Shown here piece after piece: positions 39,101-49,549 of a DNA stretch of 64,000 nucleotides. The translations under genes and the position numbers were made by a program. The stretch comes from Symsagittifera roscoffensis (taxonomy: Eukaryota; Xenacoelomorpha; Acoela; Convolutidae), in NCBI RefSeq assembly GCF_963678635.1, contig NC_087068.1, positions 5,229,079 through 5,293,078 of the forward strand, written 5' to 3'. The stretch's first letter is position 1. Each line of letters begins with the position of its first letter. Below the pieces are notes generated by a model that saw only the letters and a list, made by a program, of their open reading frames with translations, made no database searches and had not been told where the DNA came from.

Positions 39101-41448
39101 TTGACTACTGTCACGTTTTGTCAACTAACTTTGTCATGGTATGTTTGTGCTGTATCTCAAGTCTTTTGAAGCTCTGCTTCAATGTTGTTTAACCTGTAAG
39201 ACTCCGATACAATTATGTTTTGTACCTCAAAACCAGTAGCGCCCCCCCCCCTCAAGATCTGGTTTCCAAATTGAAGATCTCCCGCTCGATTAATCTTTTA
39301 TAGTACGGTTGTCTTCAAGTATTGGCGCCAAGGGTACCGTTCAAATGTATTGGTGTGGTCATTATAACTGGACGTCGCATAAAAGCACCAAAGAAGGACA
39401 CTTTGATATAATTCATTTGCCAAAAGTGAGGTGGTACTGGTTGCCAATTTTATCCGAAGTTTCCCCTTCTTCTATATTTTTAAAGTTTGCTGTGCACATT
39501 GAGGCTCAAGATTGATTTTGAAAAATTTTTTGTATTGTCAATCAAGAATTGATGTCGTAAAATTTTACCAGAGGAGGACTCTTTGAAAAAAATCGGCCAC
39601 AAAATGAAAAAAAAATTCTTTTTAAACAATTTTTAGAGGGAAAAGCGCCAAAAAAATTTGACTTTGTTTCTGCTTTTACGCATAAAGTTTTTTTAAAAGT
39701 GCCCAAAAACATCATTTTTCGAATAAAAATTTCCCTTGAATTTTTTCTCTAGTTATGGCACAAAACACAATTTTTTTTACAAAAGCTTAAAGAAGCTGGA
39801 AAAAAATGGTTTGGTTTTAAAGTAAGTAAAAAATATATGTTCGAAGTATAAGAAAGAGCAAACCAGCTAACTATTAAACTTAAATCTGCAACCTTTTGTA
39901 ATTTACCACCCAATTTTGTTGATGCTAAACAAGTTTGAATTTTTGAGTTTTTGAAAATCTGTTTCCCCCTCACACAATCTAAGGGACAATGCAACCTTTT
40001 TCTGCATCTACCAATATATTATCGAGATCAGTTCACGTCAGTTCAAATTAGAATGAATTTTGAGCAGGATCAACTCGCCGCGTTTTAAACGGGCATTTAG
40101 CAAACAAAAAAAAACGTTTTGCATCTGTATTATCTAAGAATGGCCAAATTGGCAGTTATCAGACACTTATGATCTCAGAAAAATATTTTCAGTTTTGAGA
40201 ATTGAATTTTTCTAAGATGGCATAAAGGGTTCCATCCAAAACGGTCTAAAACGTCGAAATTGGTTCAAGTTGGTTCTCGATACGGTCAAAATTCAACATT
40301 CACGTTGTAATCTTCAAACCTTGTTTCCTTGCGCTTGCATTGCTTCACTGCGCTTTCATTCGGCACAAAAAACACAGTAAATTAGTGTTTTCGGCAGGTT
40401 GGTTTTAGCTATAGAATATCTATAACATAGAGTTCAATTCAATATCATTTGCTTCATGGAATGCAACTCGCACTCTCGAACTGCAGATAGCAGGAAAACA
40501 TACTCAAAATTGATTTAGAAATTTTGAATCTTCATGTTTTTTGAGTTGTTTTATAAATTTTTTTCCCAAATACCAGTTGTTGTTCCGACTACGTCACAAA
40601 GCGAGCAGAAGGAACTATGACATAGGGTGGTTTGGTTTTCAGCGCAATTTCAACCATCCCAAAAAAAACTTCGAGTGTCGAACAGTGTATTAATTTCAGG
40701 CCCTCAGTTGTTTTCTGGTTCCAGTTTTTTTTAGAAAAAAACGTTGACTGTCTCTAAAAAAATAGACTTGAAGATTTAACTTTTTTCAAGATTCAGAAAA
40801 TTTAAAAACACTAACTTGAGTAATGTAAAATTTAGTTCCAAAGCAAATTATAGAAAATTATAGCTCTAAATATTCCTAAAAAATTCAAATGTTTTAAATA
40901 ATCTAATTCTCTTAGTTATTTATGCATTTTAACCTTCCTTTGCTGAAAAACAAATCAGCCAAAAGTTCTGAAAAAGTTTGTTGTTCTGAGTTTTTATTCT
41001 TGATCATAGTGGTCGCAACATTCTTATCTTTGGTATTTCTCGCATTTTTGCAGCACCATTTCTCATTTTGCAGTTGAGTTGCCTCATTTGCAGGGCAAAA
41101 CAAAACTTTTCAAGATAAAGTTGTTCGTTCTATGATAGAGTTTTTTATTATAATTTTGCGAGCTAATTAAACTATGACAACACTTTTCCCGTTCAGTGTC
41201 TACCCTGGAATTGTCAGTTTAGTTACAACTTAATCATTTATGGTGCTTTTTTTACGATGGATCTTTCTCAACATGAGAAGAGTATACGGCAAATCGTGAT
41301 TTGACATGTTGAGAGATCTCTAATGTTCGGCATTTTTCCATCTTATTTAAGTTATGACTTTTATCATGTTTTTTCAACTAACTTGTCATCGAATGTTCGT
41401 GATGTATCGCAAGTATTTTGAAGCTCTGCTTCGCTTTTTTTAACCTAT

Positions 41449-41771
41449 TTGAGATAACATTTTTGGCTGACTGACCTTAAAATTTTTTTAGAGGGGCCTT
41501 GGCGCCAATCTATACTTATTTTGAGGGGGGAGCGCGCACCAAAAAAAAGACTTTTTGCTCAAAATTTTCCAAAAAGTTCCTAAAAATGCTAATTTTGGCC
41601 TGTTTTTCGAAATTTTGCCTGCGGCGCAGAAAATTTGGCCAAAACAGGGTCTTTATAGTGGTTTGGGAGACCTCAGAAAATTAATTTGGTCGACCTAAAA
41701 AAAAAGGTCGACAAAATTTTCAATTTTTTTTAAAAACCCGCCCCCTCGAGAAATTCCTAGATCCGCGCCTG
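41449..41771. mobile_element. 323-bp insertion with 5-bp target duplication
   Basis: Within a macrosatellite unit the phrase taacctataagactcc found in sister units is split. CCTAT occurs on both sides (41444-41448 and 41772-41776), consistent with a 5-bp target duplication. The insert ends attcctagatccgcgcctg, a GC-richer terminus of the kind seen at ends of interspersed repeats. No matching inverted end is visible on its left. It inserted after the array formed. Confidence 0.65.
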
Positions 41772-42567
41772 CCTATAAGACTCCGGTACAGATATTTGAC
41801 TTTACATCAAAACCAATAGCGCCTTCTTTCAAGCTCTGATTTCCATATCGAAGATGACCCACTCGATTACTGTTTTACTTTACGATTGTTTGCAAGTATT
41901 GGCGCCAAGGGTGCCGTTCAAAAGTATTGGTATTGTCATTATAACTGGACGTCGCATAATAACACCAAAGGATGACCCTTTTATAAATTCAGTTACCAAA
42001 TGTGGGGGGGGGGGGGTACTGGTTGCTATTTTTTTCCGAATAGTCCCCTTTCTTCTACAATTTTAGAGTTTGCTGTGCACATTGGCGCTCAAGATGGATT
42101 TAGAAACCTTTTGTATTGTCAACCAAAAATTGATCTCGTAAAAATTTACCAGAGGAGGACTCTTTGAAAAAAATTGGCCTTTACAATTGAAAAAAAAATG
42201 TTTTTGAACGTTTTTTAGAGGGGGAAGCGCCAAAAAAAAAGATTTTTTTTTGCTTTAACGCTTAAAGCTTTCCTAAAAGTGCCCAAAAACATCATTTTTG
42301 AAAAACTACTTTTTCCTTTAAAACTTTTTTCTTGTTATGGCACAAAGTACAAATTTTTGAAAGATCTAAAAGGAGCTCGAAAAGTTGATTTGGTTGACCA
42401 AAAAAAATTTTTCGAAACACCGCCCTCCAAAATATAGTTTTTATTTCTCTAGTAAATAAGTGATTTTACAAATTTTTGATGTCATAATAATTGTATACCT
42501 TGTCAATATGCACAAAACATGCGCGACATTTGATATAAGAACGAGCTAATATTTTTGTAATTTTCAG

Positions 42568-42726
42568 TCATCGACGGGTGAGTCGGACAGTTATGAGTCG
42601 ATAGATTTCAGACAACCCTACAGCCAGGCAAAATTGAGTCGCTTGGAGCGACCATCATCGAACAACTCAAAACGGAACATCCTCTATTTCATTGGCTTCA
42701 TGTTGGCTGCATGTATATTATTATAG
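42568..42726 (+). CDS. Secreted or GPI-anchored protein, terminal exon (52 codons)
   Basis: The acceptor TAATTTTCAG at 42558-42567 is followed by an open frame in phase 0, matching the phase-0 donor at 8653. It encodes a polar stretch rich in Ser/Arg/Asn (SRLERPSSNNSKRN) and then a hydrophobic C-terminus (NILYFIGFMLAACILL) directly before the TAG at 42724-42726. A hydrophobic end with no cytoplasmic tail, after small polar residues, is the pattern of a GPI-attachment signal; a tail anchor is the alternative. It completes a 530-residue product if no exon lies in between. The pairing with 7220-8653 is inferred from strand, phase and complementary topology. Confidence 0.6.
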   Translation, partial: SSTGESDSYESIDFRQPYSQAKLSRLERPSSNNSKRNILYFIGFMLAACILL

Positions 42727-44165
42727 TAATGCATACAAATACTCTGATTGTGAATATATAGATTGATGACAATGTTAGAAGAAACAAATGATAATAGAAA
42801 GTTTGTGATGCAGTTTTATGCTTCATGAGGCAGAGTTTCAGCTTCACTTAGATTTTTTTTGATGGGAGTTAAAATCAAACAAGGGCATCCGGTTGCTTTG
42901 CAAGTTGTACAGAGTTGTTCCGACCATAATCATAGAAAAATTTAGAAAAAAGAGTTTTTTTGAAGAGTAATGAACGTAAAAGTGAGTAATCTTATATAGG
43001 TTGAGTACTCTGTTTCTTTTCTTAAAAGAAAAAGTCTTAAATTTTTTTTCACGCTCAATTTTGATTTTTCGCGGTTTGACTTGTGATATATTTTTTAAGT
43101 TTCCATTGTAACAGTTCATTTCCATTGTTAAAAGGAAGGCAAACTCCACTAGCGAGCAGCAAAAGTGTAAAATTCACGAAAAACGTGATCGAATTCTGAT
43201 TTCGAAAATGGAAATTGATTATCAGATTTCCCAGCGAAACAAAAAGTTTACGTATTGATCCAGTTTTCTCTAATTGGGTTAATTTTAGCAAAAAAAGTGT
43301 CAAGAATAAATTTTTCTACAAATTTAAAGAGCTGTGAGGCCATCTATTTTTTTTTCTTGTAGTTGCAGGCTTTTGAAAAAACCAGTCAGTTTTTTTTTCA
43401 GTTTCCGTTTCCTTACTCTTTTTATTACTCTTTTCAAACTGTTAGTTGGCTGCGTTTTTATTTTTTTTTCATATCTGTTTCGTTTTTAGTGGGTGCTGTG
43501 GTATGAAAACTATACAGTCTCACTCATAGAAAATTAGTAAGTTAGGCTTGATCGACAACATTTGTCTCAAAAATATGAATAATAAACAAAAATTTGTAAA
43601 AAAAAACGTTAAAAAAATTTTTTTTTTCTAAACTTTTGCCAAACCTTTTTAATTTTTGATAAATTTTTGCCAAACAAGCACTAAACTAGTTTTCTTTATT
43701 GCAAAATTTAGTTTTTCATCATAAAATTTTACAAAAAATAATAATAAATTTTCATATAAAAAGCGTTGAATGATCGCGTAACTTGCTCGAAATTAGACTG
43801 AATCTCAAATATTTCAAACCAGTTTTTCTCAACACAGAGATAGTGTTTTGAATTTTTTTCATATTAGCTCGAATCACGACTGAAAGGGTTTTATTATGAT
43901 ATATCATTTGGCCCGTTCCGATGATTATTCGATAAAACCTGATTTTGCGTAGGATAAAAATAAGAAAAGACTAAAACACCGAATAAAATGTTCTTTCACA
44001 ATTTCAATTTTCACATCAAAACCCATAGGCTTTGAAAACATGACGAAAAACTAACTTGACTTGGGTAAACGGCATGCCTGAAATGTCGAGACTTGAAATC
44101 CGATCGCGACTCTACACTTTAGTTTGCAGACTGAAATGCAGCTCAAACTTTTGTCTGGATAAAAA
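42727..44165. other. Downstream region without a clear gene
   Basis: The 3' untranslated region and flank of the secreted-protein gene. Minus-strand open frames near 42844-43303 are Lys/Phe-rich translations of A/T-rich sequence and carry no motif. No strong poly(A) signal close to the stop was seen. Confidence 0.35.
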
Positions 44166-44315
44166 ATGCAGACCTTCATCCTGCTTTTGCGCCTTGCGTC
44201 AAAGCTATCAAGTCAAGTTGACGCAAAAAGGTTTGACCAATTCGACGGAAACTGGACAACTTATGACTGTGCCCGAAAACACAAAACAACCAGCCTAATT
44301 GAAACGCTTTACTAG
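44166..44315 (+). CDS. Possible small secreted peptide, 49 aa
   Basis: ATG at 44166 opens a frame with a short hydrophobic N-terminus (MQTFILLLRLA) followed by a polar segment containing FDGNWTTYDC, which looks like real extracellular protein. It stops at TAG 44313-44315. An overlapping frame (44056-44298) is Cys-rich, so which frame is used, if any, is unclear. It could be one exon of a gene broken by the tandem repeats that begin at 44421. Confidence 0.2.
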   Translation: MQTFILLLRLASKLSSQVDAKRFDQFDGNWTTYDCARKHKTTSLIETLY

Positions 44316-44329
44316 GGGCGAGTGTCATA

Positions 44330-44452
44330 ATGAAGACAATTATCTGTCTGGTTTTACTTATTGCAAATGAAAAAATTACCTATGAAAACTTTATGGATAC
44401 GAATTCTGGAGAAAGTGACGGAACAGTTGCGCTCAGGATGTTTTTTTGTTAA
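44330..44452 (+). CDS. Possible signal-peptide exon, 40 codons
   Basis: Fifteen bases after the previous frame, ATG 44330 starts a classic signal-peptide-like sequence (MKTIICLVLLIANEK). The frame runs into the first ~770 bp repeat unit and stops at 44450-44452, so the last third lies in repeat DNA. It is either a first exon with a donor I cannot place or chance. Confidence 0.2.
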   Translation: MKTIICLVLLIANEKITYENFMDTNSGESDGTVALRMFFC

Positions 44453-44823
44453 CACAGTTTTTAACATTTCAATAAGCGTTTTTTGACAGAGTTTCTCTTA
44501 CAGTAACTAAATTGTTGGTGTTTTAGGCTTGATACTGAAAAGGTATTCTTTCCGCAAACAAAAAAATGCTTGCGTTGAACGAATGCTTCAAGTTTTGTTT
44601 AAAGACTGCTCCGAAAAAAGCATGGAATACCTATACTTTGGGTGGTTGTTACTCAGTTACAGTAATTGAAACAAAGTTTGCGCTGAAAGACCTCTTACGC
44701 TTGCGATTAGCAAGTGTTATCAAATCAGAATATATATTTTCTTCGTGTTAAAAAATTGTTTAATAGTAATTTGAATCACTTTTCATCTTGGCTCATGTCG
44801 AATTCGAAATTTGGTGCACTCCC

Positions 44824-44893
44824 GGCAAACTTAGCCTGAAGGTAACGAACATGCCTGGACGGCAAATGTTCTGTGTTCGAATCTGACCAGGCC
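44824..44893 (+). repeat. tRNA-like (SINE head) segment, copy 1
   Basis: Contains an A-box-like ttagcctgaagg (44831-44842), a B-box-like gttcgaatct and ends in a T run that could stop RNA polymerase III. An internal hairpin GAACATGCC/GGC..ATGTTC takes the place of an anticodon arm. The acceptor and T stems do not pair, so it is not a working tRNA. Sister copies follow at about 45600-45668, 46380-46448 and 47140-47208. Confidence 0.55.
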
Positions 44894-45599
44894 TTTTTTT
44901 TATTCAAACGTGAAATACTCTGTTTCAGATAAAAATGTCGGCCAGTTAATTGTCTTTTTATCTGTTGTCGGCTTAGTTGAAACATCTTGAAATTTCTGTT
45001 CGCTGCGCACTTTTTAATTTAATGTTCCCTCTAATGTTTGATTTATACCTATATTTTATGATTTTAGTTACTTTGATTTGGTATTTCATTCTTTGTTCTT
45101 TTTGTTTCGCTAGGAAATCATTTGTCCTTTTATGGCCTCTTTTTTTTGACTTAATGACCTAATTTTGCGTTGCTTCAAGGAAAAAACGATTTTTACGGAA
45201 CAGTTGCGCTCAAAATGTTTTTCGTTGACACAGTTTTAAAAATTTCAAAATGCGTTTTTTGACAGAGTTTCTTATACAGTGACTAAAATGTTGGTGTTTT
45301 AAGCTTGATACTGAAAAGGTAGTCTTTCCGCAAACAAAGAAATGCTTGCGTTAAAACAATGTTTCAAATTTTGGTAAAAGAATGCTTCGAAAAATGCACG
45401 GAATACCTATGCTTCGGGTGGTTGTTATTCAGTTACAATAATTGAAACAAAGTTTGCGCTGAAAGACTTCTTACGCTTGCAATACGCAAGCGTTATCAAA
45501 TCGGAATATATACTTTTTTCGTGTTAAAAACTTGTTTAATAGTAATTTGAATCATTTGTATCTTGGCTCATGCCGAATTCGAAATTTGGTGCACTCCCG

Positions 45600-45668
45600 G
45601 CAAACTTAGCCTGAAGGTAACGAACATGCCTGGACGGCAAATGTTCTGTCTTCGAATCTGACCAGGCC
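45600..45668 (+). repeat. tRNA-like segment, copy 2
   Basis: Nearly identical to copy 1, with tcttcgaatc in place of tgttcgaatc, which weakens the B box. Followed by a T run. Confidence 0.5.
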
Positions 45669-46379
45669 TTTTTTTTTATTCAAACGTGAAATACTCTGTT
45701 TCAGATAAAAATGTCGGCCAGTTAATTGTCTCTTTATCTGTTGTCGGCTTAGTTGAAACATCTTGAAATTGCTTTTTGCTGCGCTCTTTTTATTTTAATG
45801 TTCCCTCTAATGTTTGATTTAATCCTATATTTTATGATTTAACGTACCTTGACTTTTTATTTCATTCTTTGTTTTTTTTGTTTCGCTATGAAATTTTGGT
45901 CCCTACTTTTTGGCCTCTTTTTATTGACTTTATGACGCAAATTTGGGTTGCTTCAAGGGAAAAACAATTTTAACAGAACTGTTGCGTTCAGGATGTTTTT
46001 TTGTTGGTACAGTTTTTAACATTTCAACTAGCATTTTTTGACAGAGTTTCTCATACAGTAACTAAATTGTTGGTGTTTTATGCTTGATACTGAAAAGGTA
46101 TTCTTTCCGCAAACAAAAAAATTCTTGCGTTGAAAGAATGCTTCAAGTTTTGTATAAAGACTGCTTCGAAAAAAGCATGGAATACCTATGCTTCGGGTGG
46201 TTGTTATTCAGTTACAGTAATTGAAACAAAATTTGCGCTGAAAGACCTCTTACGCTTGCGATTAGCAAGTGTTATCAAATCAGAATATATACTTTCTTCG
46301 TGTTAAAAAATTGTTTAATAGTAATTTGAATCACTTTTCATCTTGGCTCATGGCGAAATCGAACTTTTGTGCACTCCCA

Positions 46380-46448
46380 GCAAACTTAACCAGGAGTTAA
46401 CGAACATGCCTGGACGGCAAAAGTTCAGTGTTTCAATCTGACTGGGCC
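46380..46448 (+). repeat. tRNA-like segment, copy 3 (degenerate)
   Basis: The A box reads ttaaccaggagtta and the B box gtttcaatc, and the T run is interrupted, so any polymerase III promoter is probably dead here. Confidence 0.45.
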
Positions 46449-47139
46449 TGTTTTTAGTTCAAACGTGAAAGATTCTGTTTCAAATAAAAATGTCGGCCAG
46501 TTAATTGTCGGCTTAGTTGAAACATCTTGAAATTGCTTTTCGCTGCGCTCTTTTTGTTTTAATGTTCCCTCTAATGTTTGATTTATACCTATATTTTATG
46601 ATTTTAGTCACTTTGATTTGGTATTTCATTCTTTGTTCTTTTTGTTTCCTTAGGAAATCATTTGTCCTTTTTTTGGCCTCTTTGTTTTGACTTAATGACC
46701 TAATTTTGGGTTGCTTCAAGGAAAAAACTATTTTTACGGAACAATTGCGCTCAAAATGTTTTTCGTTGACACAGTTTTAAAAATTTCAAAAAGCGCTTTT
46801 TGACAGAGTTTCTTATACAGTGACTAAAATGTTGGTGTTTTAAGCTTGATACTGAAAAGGTAGTCTTTCCGCAAACAAAGAAATGCTTGCGTTAAAACAA
46901 TGTTTCAAATTTTGGTAAAAGAATGCTTCGAAAAATGCACGGAATACCTATGCTTCGGGTGGTTGTTATTCAGTTACAATAATTGAAACAAAGTTTGCGC
47001 TGAAAGACTTCTTACGCTTGCAATACGCAAGCGTTATCAAATCGGAATATATACTTTTTTCGTGTTAAAAACTTGTTTAATAGTAATTTGAATCATTTGT
47101 ATCTTGGCTCATGCCGAATTCGAAATTTGGTGCACTCCC

Positions 47140-47208
47140 GGCAAACTTAGCCTGAAGGTAACGACCATGCCCGGACGGCAAAGGTTCTGTGTTCGAATCT
47201 GACCAGGC
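47140..47208 (+). repeat. tRNA-like segment, copy 4
   Basis: A and B boxes as in copy 1, T run intact. The central hairpin is changed (gaccatgcccggac), so pairing is partly lost. Confidence 0.5.
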
Positions 47209-47760
47209 CTTTTTTTGTTCAAACGTGAAATATTCTGTTTCAAATAAAAATGTCGGCCAATTAATTGGCTCTTTATTTGTTGTCGGCTTAGTTGAAACTG
47301 AAATTGCTTTTCGCTGCGCTCTTTCTTTTTTAATGTTCCCTCTATTTGATTTAATCCTATTTTTTATTATCTTTTTTACCTTGGCTTTGTATTTCATTGC
47401 TTGTTTTTTTTTGTTTCGCTAAGAATATTTTGGTCCCAATTTTTTGGCCTCTTTTTATAGACCTAATGATCTAATTTTGGGCTGCTTCAAGGGAAAAACA
47501 GTTTTAACAATCCGCTCCGCACTTTTCAACTCAGTTGTATCTTTACCAATCAGTTTTTTGAAGTTTAATGTTTTTTTTCTAACCGAAATTTATTTGCAAA
47601 CTTATTGGAAAATAATTTTTTTTTGAGAAAGTTCTACTGATCTTCTAAGGCCGTCGGGTATCAATTGATAGGCCGCCGTCTCCCTTGCTTTCTTTTATAC
47701 TCCCCATAGAGTCTCCTTTTATTTGACTTCTCTGTCTTCAGACTTTTGACCTTTTTTTGT

Positions 47761-48620
47761 TTTCTCGAAATCTACACCTCTCAAATCTGGTTTTTTAAAT
47801 TTCAATAAATAGGTTGGTTTTGAAAAGCTCCCTGCAAAAGCGGCTACGTCCATTTTTTTACACTCAGAGTTATGGCCATTGGAATAGTCAATTTTTGATT
47901 TTTGCTCGTTTTGTGAACCGTTTCAACATATCTCGAAAATTAACCACTCAAATTCGAAATCTGAAATCTGATTTTATTAGAGATAACTGGTAATGAGAAG
48001 CATTAGCGGCCACTCGCTAATTTTTTCAAAGTTAATTTTTTGATTTTTCTCGAGAAGTATCCTCCCAAATCTGAGGTTTTGGATTCAATTGAAATTACAG
48101 GTTGCGTGAATTTCTTCTGCAGAAACGGCTACGCCCTATTTTTTCACATACAAAACTATGTTTCTCAGAAATGTCAAATGTTTGATTTGTTTACCGTTTT
48201 TTGAACTTTTCTCGATAACTATCCTGCCAAATCTGATGTAACAAGTTTAATTGAAACAACAAGTTGCTAGAAACCTACCTTTATAATTGGCTTATTGTTT
48301 AAGAAGAAAGTTATGGTGTTCAAACATATGATAAAATTTTGAAAAATTGACAGTTTCGGAATATTTTTTGCTTTACCAGAAAACTACCGTGCCAATTCTC
48401 AGGTTGTGTTTAATCGAGAAGCCCGGTCTTGGGTATCTTTTTTACTTAAGCGGCCGCAATCTGATTTTTGAAGAAAATCTTTATGGATTTACGAAAATAA
48501 TTTGAACGTTTTGTTTTAGAAATTTGACCATTTTTTTGGAAATTTTTTAACTTTCTCAAAATTTATACCATCAAATCTGAAATGAAAAGTTCAACTGAAA
48601 GAACTGGTTGCTATAACTGT
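47761..48620. repeat. Ancient diverged satellite, unit about 165 bp
   Basis: A recurring phrase of the form tctcgaaaactatcc..ccaaatctga followed by ttcaattgaaac..aggttg appears near 47761, 47931, 48048, 48209, 48372 and 48555, usually 160-185 bp apart. Between copies 'gcggctacg' and 'agttatg' phrases also recur. Similarity is low, so the array is old. Confidence 0.5.
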
Positions 48621-49011
48621 TCCTGCAATACTTGTGGCTCCTTATGTTTTGTAAAAAAAAATTCTTTTTGGAATATTTGATTATCTCAATGCATTTTACT
48701 ATTCTCACTTTTTTAGTAGAGAAACAATTAATGTTTCGAGCAAAGTCCTATTTTTGAAATCACATTTTTGCTGCCGCATCAGTTTAGCAAATTCATTCAA
48801 AATTAAACACGTACCTCCATCTTTAGCTGGGCCCCTAGTAAAAAGCAAACTGTCGTCAATTTGATATCAAAATAAATTGGTATTGAGTGGTGCAAGGAAA
48901 AGTTTTTCGTTACTTGTTCACAGTTGTCATCCTGTGTTTTATCTTCAAACATCTCATATTCTTCGAAATAATATGCAAATGGTGTCGAAATTTTAATATC
49001 ATAGGAGTCAG
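48621..49011. other. Spacer without visible feature
   Basis: AT-rich, no ORF or repeat recognised. It may include the decayed downstream part of the reverse-transcriptase element that follows. Confidence 0.35.
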
Positions 49012-49400
49012 TTATGCGCGATGAAAGCCCCAGTTAACAGCGTGTGAATATTTAGAATGCCATTCAATTGTGTAACCGTCCTCAACGCCGAGGGATCGCC
49101 ATTTGGATCTTGTGCCTCTGATGCAAATGTTGGTTGCTCTTAGTATAGCGAATGAAATTCTACATCTCACCCAGCACATGGCATGACTATATGGGCGGTC
49201 CCATTTTGATGCCAGACCATCTGCTAGTCGTTTGAGGAAAAACGTGAACTCCGGTGCCAAAACACCATCTTTTGAAGTGACAAGTGGAGTGAAAGACATG
49301 TGCTTTTCTTCACAAGCTGGTCCATACTTATTTTTCTTCTCAATCTCTGCAGTTTTCAGTACGTTCATGGGATTACGGTTTTGCTGGGCCCCTAGTTGGT
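49012..49400 (-). pseudogene. Remnant of a retroelement reverse-transcriptase C-terminal region
   Basis: The minus-strand frame (118 codons from the ATG at 49368; the reading continues a little upstream) matches a pattern I know from the C-terminal part of invertebrate reverse-transcriptase proteins: a SFTPLV motif, then a Leu/Ala helix (FFLKRLADGLA), then a YSHAMCWVRCRISFAILRA segment and a final CIRGTR. In intact proteins this region follows the polymerase domain. Here no polymerase domain, endonuclease or element ends are seen, so it is a fragment. Family placement is by memory of the motif order, not a search. Confidence 0.65.
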
Positions 49401-49549
49401 TTTTATAATTTCTTACTTCTGTTTTTTAATGTTTGTGTATGCATCACATTTTGCGATTTACCGCTACTCAAAAACAATATGTTGCGTTTTAGCGCGAACA
49501 AAGTGATTAGGGCAACTTTGCATGAACAGGGTCGCGGTTTCCCAATTGA

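Larger units (their letters stand above)
10090..42430. repeat. Macrosatellite: ~15 diverged units of about 2.2 kb
   Basis: The same blocks recur in the same order and orientation. Block 1 (ctacgccacgaagcgagcag) is near 10850, 12885, 18050, 19730, 21395, 22330, 25395, 27355, 30360, 30690, 31410, 33670, 36160, 38310 and 40585. Block 2 (gttcacgtcagttcaaatta) is near 10325, 12475, 14435, 15225, 17460, 19155, 20840, 24840, 26780, 29785, 30840, 33115, 35600, 37755 and 40025. Block 3 (aagctctgatttccaaatcg) is near 11710, 13815, 16025, 16700, 23175, 24165, 26140, 28325, 32435, 34845, 37100 and 41835. Full units are 1.9-2.5 kb; several are truncated or joined out of register. There is no long ORF. The array fills almost the whole intron 8654-42567. 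Confidence 0.9.
44421..47515 (+). repeat. Four tandem ~770 bp units with tRNA-like heads
   Basis: The phrase gaacagttgcgctca(ggatg) starts units at about 44421, 45198, 45976 and 46739, with a partial fifth start near 47500; spacings are 777, 778 and 763. Each unit holds ttgacagagtttct, a cgggtggttgttattcagtt block, an identical 'cttacgcttgc' block, a tRNA-like segment and a long T-rich tail. Copies 2 and 4 resemble each other more than their neighbours, suggesting duplication of a two-unit block. Confidence 0.85.

Noticed and set aside
10090-42430. Numerous 60-80 codon frames such as those with the MPHS-type phrase
   Set aside because: The same short frames recur because the macrosatellite recurs; they are broken at different places in each unit and lack any domain.
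44824-44893. Functional tRNA gene
   Set aside because: A/B-box-like motifs are present, but the acceptor and T stems do not pair and the anticodon arm is distorted.
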